Position numbers and translations under genes: made by a program. 64,000 nt of DNA from Bacteroidales bacterium (lineage in GTDB: Bacteria > Bacteroidota > Bacteroidia > Bacteroidales > UBA932), in NCBI GenBank assembly GCA_015060405.1, contig SUYN01000004.1, positions 1 through 64,000 of the forward strand. The letters run 5' to 3'. Shown here piece after piece: positions 59,970 to 64,000 of this stretch. Under the pieces are notes generated by a model. The model worked only from the letters and a program-made list of their open reading frames with translations, did not search any database and was not told the origin of the DNA. Within the stretch, counting starts at the first letter, position 1. Each line of letters begins with the position of its first letter.

Positions 59970-60752
59970 ATGAACAGAACTATTGCTTTAATTTCTGCAA
60001 TACTGCTTGCAGCCTGTGCCGCCCCCCGACAGAAGCCCTCATGCGGCTATACAGAAGGGACTGTCGAGACAATAGACGACACCACAGCAGTCTACCACAT
60101 CGAAGGATGCATTCCGGTGACCAGGGATGCCGACATGAAATGGATCACCCGCTTCGAGGACCAGATCAGGCAGCTTGATGAAAAGGCGGCAGCAGATCAG
60201 GACAAGGACATAGATGTTATGTTCTTCGGCAGCTCTTCCATCAGACTGTGGAAGGGACTCGATGAGATGATGGCACCGCTGAAAGTGGTGAACCGAGGAT
60301 ATGGCGGAGCAACAGTCCGGGACATACATTATAACTATAGCCGTGTCATGGCTGATTACAGGCCGAAGGCATTCGTAATCTTCTGTGACAATGACATCTG
60401 CGGATGGAAGGAGGGCGACCTCTCGGTTGGAGAAGTCTTCGACCATTACAGAATGCTGTTCCAGAGACTGGAAAAGGACTATCCGGAAACCCCCGTATTC
60501 TTCCTTTCATGGAAGTACTCCGAGCTCAGGGCCGGACTGAGGGACAAGCAGAAACTGGTCAACGACATCATCAGGGATTTTGCTGAAACAAGCCGTCAGG
60601 TGACCTTTGTAGATGTGAATTCACTTCTTCTGGATGAGGACGGCAACGTAAATCCCGACCTGTTTGAGTCTGACAATCTGCATATAAACAGAAACGGCTA
60701 CCTGCTCTGGACATCAGTGCTCAAGCCATTATTGCTCGAAGTCTGCAGATAA
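59970..60752 (+). CDS. SGNH/GDSL-type lipoprotein esterase
   Basis: The 260-residue protein has a lipoprotein signal ending ILLAAC. The SGNH blocks are VMFFGSSSIRLW (nucleophile Ser), VNRGYGGATVRDI (block II Gly), FCDNDICGW (Asn of block III, with the usual Gly replaced by Asp) and SDNLHINRNGY (Asp/His pair). It is probably a periplasmic or surface esterase. The ATG at 59970 is chosen over a TTG at 59961. It follows the DUF4250 gene by 15 bp and ends on the base before the convergent FKBP gene. Confidence 0.83.
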   Translation: MNRTIALISAILLAACAAPRQKPSCGYTEGTVETIDDTTAVYHIEGCIPVTRDADMKWITRFEDQIRQLDEKAAADQDKDIDVMFFGSSSIRLWKGLDEMMAPLKVVNRGYGGATVRDIHYNYSRVMADYRPKAFVIFCDNDICGWKEGDLSVGEVFDHYRMLFQRLEKDYPETPVFFLSWKYSELRAGLRDKQKLVNDIIRDFAETSRQVTFVDVNSLLLDEDGNVNPDLFESDNLHINRNGYLLWTSVLKPLLLEVCR

Positions 60753-61151
60753 TCACCTGACATCCAGCAAGGTAATGTCGAAGATCAATGTCGAGAAAGC
60801 CTTGATGGCACCGCATGGACGTGAGCCATAACCGAGGTTATATGGGATCACTACTTCCCACCGCGAGCCTGCCGGCATCTCCCGCATGGCTGTGATCCAT
60901 CCCGTTATGAGTTCGTTCAACCTGAAGGTAGCCGGCCTGCCTTTCTGAGTCTGGTCAAAGACCTTTCCATTGATCAGCCGGCCTGTGTAATAGACAGTTA
61001 CAAAACTCTTGGGAGACGGCTTCGGGCCGTTTCCCTTTGTTATTTCACGATACATCACACCGTTGAACATGATCTTGACACCCGGTCTCTGGGCATATTC
61101 CTGAAGGAACTCCTGGTTACGGAGTTTGTATGCATTGTCCACTGGAGGCAT
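60753..61151 (-). CDS. FKBP-type peptidyl-prolyl isomerase
   Basis: The 132-residue protein has an FKBP domain (VTVYYTGRLINGKVFDQT, then GWITAMREMPAGSRWEVVIPYNLGYG), which catalyses proline isomerisation during folding. The N-terminus is short and helical with no signal peptide from the ATG at 61151. That start is preceded by AGGAAG, one of the few Shine-Dalgarno-like sites here. It lies 11 bp after the NifX-like gene and is likely co-transcribed with it. Confidence 0.9.
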   Translation of the reverse strand: MPPVDNAYKLRNQEFLQEYAQRPGVKIMFNGVMYREITKGNGPKPSPKSFVTVYYTGRLINGKVFDQTQKGRPATFRLNELITGWITAMREMPAGSRWEVVIPYNLGYGSRPCGAIKAFSTLIFDITLLDVR

Positions 61152-61162
61152 ATCACTTCCTT

Positions 61163-61516
61163 TTAATGATTGGTACAATCATGGTGGGCACAATGCTCCC
61201 CATTATCCTGAACCCTGCCCGCAAGGTATTCTTTCACGAGTTCATCAACATCTCCGCTGCATCCGCGTATGACTTCTATCCTCTGGGCCTCAAGCACTCT
61301 TCTGGCTCCCTCTCCCATGTTTCCGGCCAGCATTACGGCGACTCCCATCTGTCTGAGTACTGGGGCTATGCCGCTCTTGCAGCCACAGCCTTCGGGTGAA
61401 GCCATCCTGCTGACACCGTCTACTTTTCCGTCAATTACATTATAAATGGTGTAATAGGCACAATGACCGAAATGGTCATCGACATGTCCGTCTCTTGTTG
61501 GTATTGCTATCTTCAT
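61163..61516 (-). CDS. NifX/NifB-type Fe-Mo cofactor-binding domain protein
   Basis: The 117-residue protein is a small member of the dinitrogenase iron-molybdenum cofactor family: KIAIPTRDGHVDDHFGHC at the start, GCGCKSGIAPVLRQMGV in the middle, then LAGNMGEGARRVLEAQRIEVIRGCSGDVDELV. The end has a Cys/His cluster (HCAHHDC), suited to metal binding. No nif genes are present, so it probably serves metal or redox homeostasis rather than nitrogen fixation. The FKBP gene follows. Confidence 0.87.
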   Translation of the reverse strand: MKIAIPTRDGHVDDHFGHCAYYTIYNVIDGKVDGVSRMASPEGCGCKSGIAPVLRQMGVAVMLAGNMGEGARRVLEAQRIEVIRGCSGDVDELVKEYLAGRVQDNGEHCAHHDCTNH

Positions 61517-61610
61517 GGCTCAAATTACTCAAGTATTAAGTTATGTTATCAGGTCTTCCGATCCGGAGAGCGAATTTACAAAGAATTCAGCTGTTTCTCA
61601 AAATAAATGA

Positions 61611-61618
61611 TAAATTTG
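61611..61618 (+). promoter_or_regulatory. TAnnTTTG promoter of the DUF2147 gene
   Basis: TAAATTTG lies 26 bp before the ATG at 61645. Confidence 0.55.
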
Positions 61619-61644
61619 CAGACGAATACTAAAACCTCAATATT

Positions 61645-62070
61645 ATGAAAAAGATTTTTATGTGTATGATCCTGGCCGTTCTCCCCGTTATGGCGGCAAT
61701 GGCTCAGGATGTTATCGGAAAGTGGAAACTCGGTGACGGTTCGGCTGTCGTGGAGATCTACAGGAGCGGCGATGCCTTCAACGGCAAGATTGTATGGCTT
61801 GAAGAGCCTACAGATGCAGCCGGCAAGCCTTCTGTAGACGTGAACAATCCGGACAAATCACTCCGCAACCGACCTCTCATGGGTCTTAACCTCCTGAGCG
61901 GTCTCAAGAAGAACGGTGGAGAGTACACCGGAGGAACAATCTACGATCCGGCAAACGGAAAGACCTACAACTGCTCTATGAAGGTTGAAGGTGATGTACT
62001 GAAGGTCCGCGGTTCACTGGACAAGAAAGGACTGATCGGAAGGACAATGGACTGGTTCAGACAGAAATAA
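61645..62070 (+). CDS. DUF2147 secreted protein
   Basis: The 141-residue protein has a signal peptide (ending AAMAQ) and the DUF2147 fold, a lipocalin-like small barrel: DVIGKWKLGDGSAVVEIYRSGDAFNGKIVWLE, LRNRPLMGLNLLSGLKKNGGEYTGGTIYDPANGKTY. It is probably periplasmic; the ligand is unknown. It is a single-gene unit with its own promoter and terminator. Confidence 0.88.
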   Translation: MKKIFMCMILAVLPVMAAMAQDVIGKWKLGDGSAVVEIYRSGDAFNGKIVWLEEPTDAAGKPSVDVNNPDKSLRNRPLMGLNLLSGLKKNGGEYTGGTIYDPANGKTYNCSMKVEGDVLKVRGSLDKKGLIGRTMDWFRQK

Positions 62071-62096
62071 CCCCCGCAAATACATGTGTGACATTA

Positions 62097-62130
62097 ATGT
62101 GGTGCCCCTCCCGGAGCATCACATTTTTTT
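62097..62130 (+). terminator. DUF2147 gene terminator
   Basis: ATGTGGTGC pairs with GCATCACAT (one G-T) and a run of seven T follows. Confidence 0.85.
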
Positions 62131-62140
62131 ATGGGGGGAT

Positions 62141-62240
62141 ATACGTGCTTACACTTTCTTATCATTTCGACTGACTTTCTACCCAGTTGTCATATCGACT
62201 GAGCGAAGCGAATGGAGATATCTTTAAAGAGATGTCTCCA
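62141..62240 (+). repeat. REP composite, copy 4, right end cut
   Basis: ATACGTGCTTACACTTTC, two TCGACTGA units, then GCGAAGCGAATGGAGATATC and GAGATGTCTC, where it stops. The rest of the gap to 62416 is very AT-rich. Confidence 0.75.
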
Positions 62241-62271
62241 TAAAAATAAATTTTATAGTGTTAAAAAAAGA

Positions 62272-62285
62272 TTAACGGCCGTTAA
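62272..62285. promoter_or_regulatory. 14-bp palindrome in HTH gene leader
   Basis: TTAACGGCCGTTAA is a perfect palindrome, nested in a larger AAAAAGATT...AATCTTTTT inverted repeat. It lies 82 bp upstream of the -7 element at 62367-62374. Confidence 0.45.
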
Positions 62286-62366
62286 AAATTCGACAATCTT
62301 TTTAAAAAAAAGAAAAACCTGCACTTCGAGATCAAATAAAAGCCCGGCAAATCAACATCTTACACA

Positions 62367-62374
62367 TACCTTTG
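62367..62374 (+). promoter_or_regulatory. TAnnTTTG promoter of the HTH gene
   Basis: TACCTTTG lies 43 bp before the ATG at 62417. Confidence 0.6.
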
Positions 62375-62416
62375 CATTCGACGGACCGTACGAAAACATA
62401 AAACAAAGGAAAGCAT

Positions 62417-62923
62417 ATGTATAGGATTAAAACAAATTCAGAACTGGAGTCGTTCATCAGTTCGACAATCGAATCACACCGACAGCAGGCCTACTCATTG
62501 GCAGAGGGGGAAATGTACAAGGCGTTCGGAGAAATAGCTGCTCTTATGAAAGACACAGACACCTCCATCATTTCAGAAAGAAAGATCAGCGGCATAAGCG
62601 CCAGGACGATCAGACGGATTGCTCACATGGCCAAAGACGGAATCACGGACTTCAAGGAGGCTCGTGACAACGGCACATTTGACGAAGAAACCCATCTGAA
62701 TCATATGGTGGAGTTCCTCAAAGTCCGTTCTCTGACATTTGAAGCCACAAGAATCAGGTACCCGAACTACCTGAAGCCATGGACAGCCACCGATGACCAG
62801 GAACTTGAAAGACTGTGGTGCGAAGGAGTGCCTGTGAATGAAATGGCAAGTATGTTCAAGAGGAACATCGGAGCCATACAGGCCAGAATAGAGAAACTGG
62901 AGCTACAGGAAAAATACATGTGA
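62417..62923 (+). CDS. Hypothetical protein with C-terminal SANT/Myb-like HTH
   Basis: The 168-residue protein is helical. Its end (about 120-165) reads KPWTATDDQELERLWCEGVPVNEMASMFKRNIGAIQARIEKL, a tri-helical DNA-binding pattern in which the Trp-Thr opening and the AIQAR recognition helix resemble SANT or GcrA-type domains. The middle has a basic stretch, SARTIRRIAHMAKD. It is likely a small DNA-binding protein. A palindrome in its leader is a candidate site. The next gene is a fimbrillin-like lipoprotein 48 bp downstream; the two may be linked. Confidence 0.65.
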   Translation: MYRIKTNSELESFISSTIESHRQQAYSLAEGEMYKAFGEIAALMKDTDTSIISERKISGISARTIRRIAHMAKDGITDFKEARDNGTFDEETHLNHMVEFLKVRSLTFEATRIRYPNYLKPWTATDDQELERLWCEGVPVNEMASMFKRNIGAIQARIEKLELQEKYM

Positions 62924-62970
62924 CCATATGTTGTCAGACAATGTAAGCTCATACAAGTCTATCGGATGAC

Positions 62971-64000
62971 ATGAAACCGGACAAGATAATCAATGACAAT
63001 ATGGACAGAATCATAACTATGGCATTGGCAGCACTTCTTCTGTGCTCATGCATGATTGACCCGGCGGATGACGGAACGGCCGGTACAGGTAACAGAGAAG
63101 GTGTGGAGATTCCTGTTGAATTCAACGTCTTCAACATCGATTCGGCACATACCAGAAGCAGTATATCAGCCTCTGAAACGACCGTCAAGGACATAAACAT
63201 ATACGCATACCATAACGGCAGACTGGAAAAGGCGGCATACTTCGAGTCCGTTGACAACATCACTGTGTCGTTGATCAGAGACAGGCAATACAACCTCTAT
63301 GCGCTCTCCAACATGGGTAAACTGACTCCTCCAGACCTTGAAGAAGATATGTTGGGTACAAAATTCTCAATGGGACACGTGATCTTCATCAACGGAGGAT
63401 TTCCCATGTCCTGGTCACAGGCAGGATTCATGGTAAACGGGATCGACCCTCATGTGGACATCACGCTCATAAGACTGGTCTGCAGAATAAGTTTCAGCAT
63501 CGACAAATCAGCTCTTGATAATCTTGTTGTCACAAAGGTCCGGCTCTGTCAGAGTGCGATGCACATATATCCTTTCGGAAGTGAAAGCAAGGCTGAAGCA
63601 GCAGCCGAGGTAAGCAACGGCGACTATGCCTCGACACAGGACATCGTCGCCCTGAACTCCGGAGAAACCATCAGTTTCTACGCTTATGAGAATTGTCAGG
63701 GAGTGCTTCTTCCAGGGAATGTAAACGCCGAATCCAAGGTTCCCACCAGCATACCGGCCAATTCCACACTTTGCACCTACCTGGAGATGACCGCCTCATA
63801 TTCAGGACAGTACGATGGAGTGGACGTGTCTTCAGACAATGTGAAGTACCGGTTCTACCTTGGTGCAGACAACTGCTCTGACTTCAACGTCAAGAGAAAT
63901 ACAGACATAAAGATCAATCTTGAGGTGACCGAGGACAGGATCTTTGATGAAAGCTGGAGAATAAGTTACGGAAACGATCTGCCGACGGTGTCACATGGAC
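62971..64000 (+). CDS. DUF4906 fimbrillin-like lipoprotein, cut by window end
   Basis: The frame stays open from ATG 62971 to the last base, so at least 343 residues are present. A lipoprotein signal (MALAALLLCSC) is found; the second ATG at 63001 would give the more usual short n-region and may be the real start. The sequence VPVEFNVFNID-like opening, then LYALSNMG, and the late YRFYLGADNCSDFNVKRNTDIKINLEVT, match the Mfa2/FimB-type and DUF4906 proteins of Bacteroidales fimbriae. These act as anchors or tip subunits. The C-terminal part lies outside the window. Confidence 0.82.
   Translation, partial: MKPDKIINDNMDRIITMALAALLLCSCMIDPADDGTAGTGNREGVEIPVEFNVFNIDSAHTRSSISASETTVKDINIYAYHNGRLEKAAYFESVDNITVSLIRDRQYNLYALSNMGKLTPPDLEEDMLGTKFSMGHVIFINGGFPMSWSQAGFMVNGIDPHVDITLIRLVCRISFSIDKSALDNLVVTKVRLCQSAMHIYPFGSESKAEAAAEVSNGDYASTQDIVALNSGETISFYAYENCQGVLLPGNVNAESKVPTSIPANSTLCTYLEMTASYSGQYDGVDVSSDNVKYRFYLGADNCSDFNVKRNTDIKINLEVTEDRIFDESWRISYGNDLPTVSHG

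Noticed and set aside
1..64000. tRNA or rRNA genes and riboswitches
   Set aside because: No T-loop GTTCGAATC-type signature with matching acceptor stem, no rRNA core and no known riboswitch motif was noticed by eye; a covariance-model scan would be needed to exclude them.

Overview
The window looks like a chromosomal segment of a Bacteroidales gut-type bacterium. The reasons are the TAnnTTTG -7 promoter elements before many genes, with little Shine-Dalgarno signal; SusD-era style surface lipoproteins with short lipoboxes; TamL, OMP_b-brl barrels, DUF5723, DUF4250, DUF4906 and DUF4988 (PL29 N-terminal) proteins; and LytS/LytTR regulators. Genus cannot be fixed from the sequence alone. No tRNA, rRNA or CRISPR array was seen.

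Layout. 1-2 kb: a GNAT enzyme clipped at the left edge, a repeat-rich gap with an integrase relic, then an SGNH hydrolase coupled to a tiny membrane peptide. 2-6.2 kb: a membrane LytTR regulator, a large lipoprotein and a DUF5723 barrel. 6.2-19 kb: mostly housekeeping (DUF1963, two small envelope proteins, GNAT, RarA, TamL, SpoU methyltransferase, a REC/PPDK fusion, GH13, GNAT). 19-25.7 kb: an EF-hand-like membrane protein, a 73-bp tandem array, a GH51 arabinofuranosidase and a 1.6-kb gene-free repeat field ending in a chimeric scar of an IS fragment and a FabH fragment. 26-30.2 kb: an OMP/LytS/LytR operon with a candidate autoregulatory direct repeat.

30.3-51.2 kb is the most unusual part. 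Five intact and three broken copies of one surface-lipoprotein module (signal peptide, lipid Cys, coiled coil, DUF4988) are each joined to a different C-terminal cargo: beta-helix plus SGNH plus InlB repeat; beta-helix plus a deacetylase-like domain; two SGNH/sialate-esterase-like domains; the deacetylase-like domain alone; DUF4886 SGNH plus an unknown tail. The module is almost identical in DNA between some copies and stops matching abruptly at the cargo boundary, which suggests cassette exchange or gene conversion. The copies are interspersed with O-acyltransferases (acyltransferase 3, hexapeptide acetyltransferase), a patatin, a guanine deaminase, a 3-keto-disaccharide hydrolase/oxidoreductase pair, a broken Rpn-like nuclease and several related hairpin repeat families. 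The likely theme is modification and removal of acyl groups on surface or host glycans; this is inference.

51.5-62.9 kb returns to metabolism: an SLC13 transporter with divergent LysR regulator, ketopantoate reductase, threonine aldolase, TSUP transporter, nucleoside kinase, DUF4250, an SGNH lipoprotein, FKBP, a NifX-like protein, DUF2147 and an HTH protein. The right edge cuts a DUF4906 fimbrillin-like lipoprotein, so a fimbrial locus may lie beyond. At least seven intergenic gaps carry copies of the same dispersed palindromic repeats.
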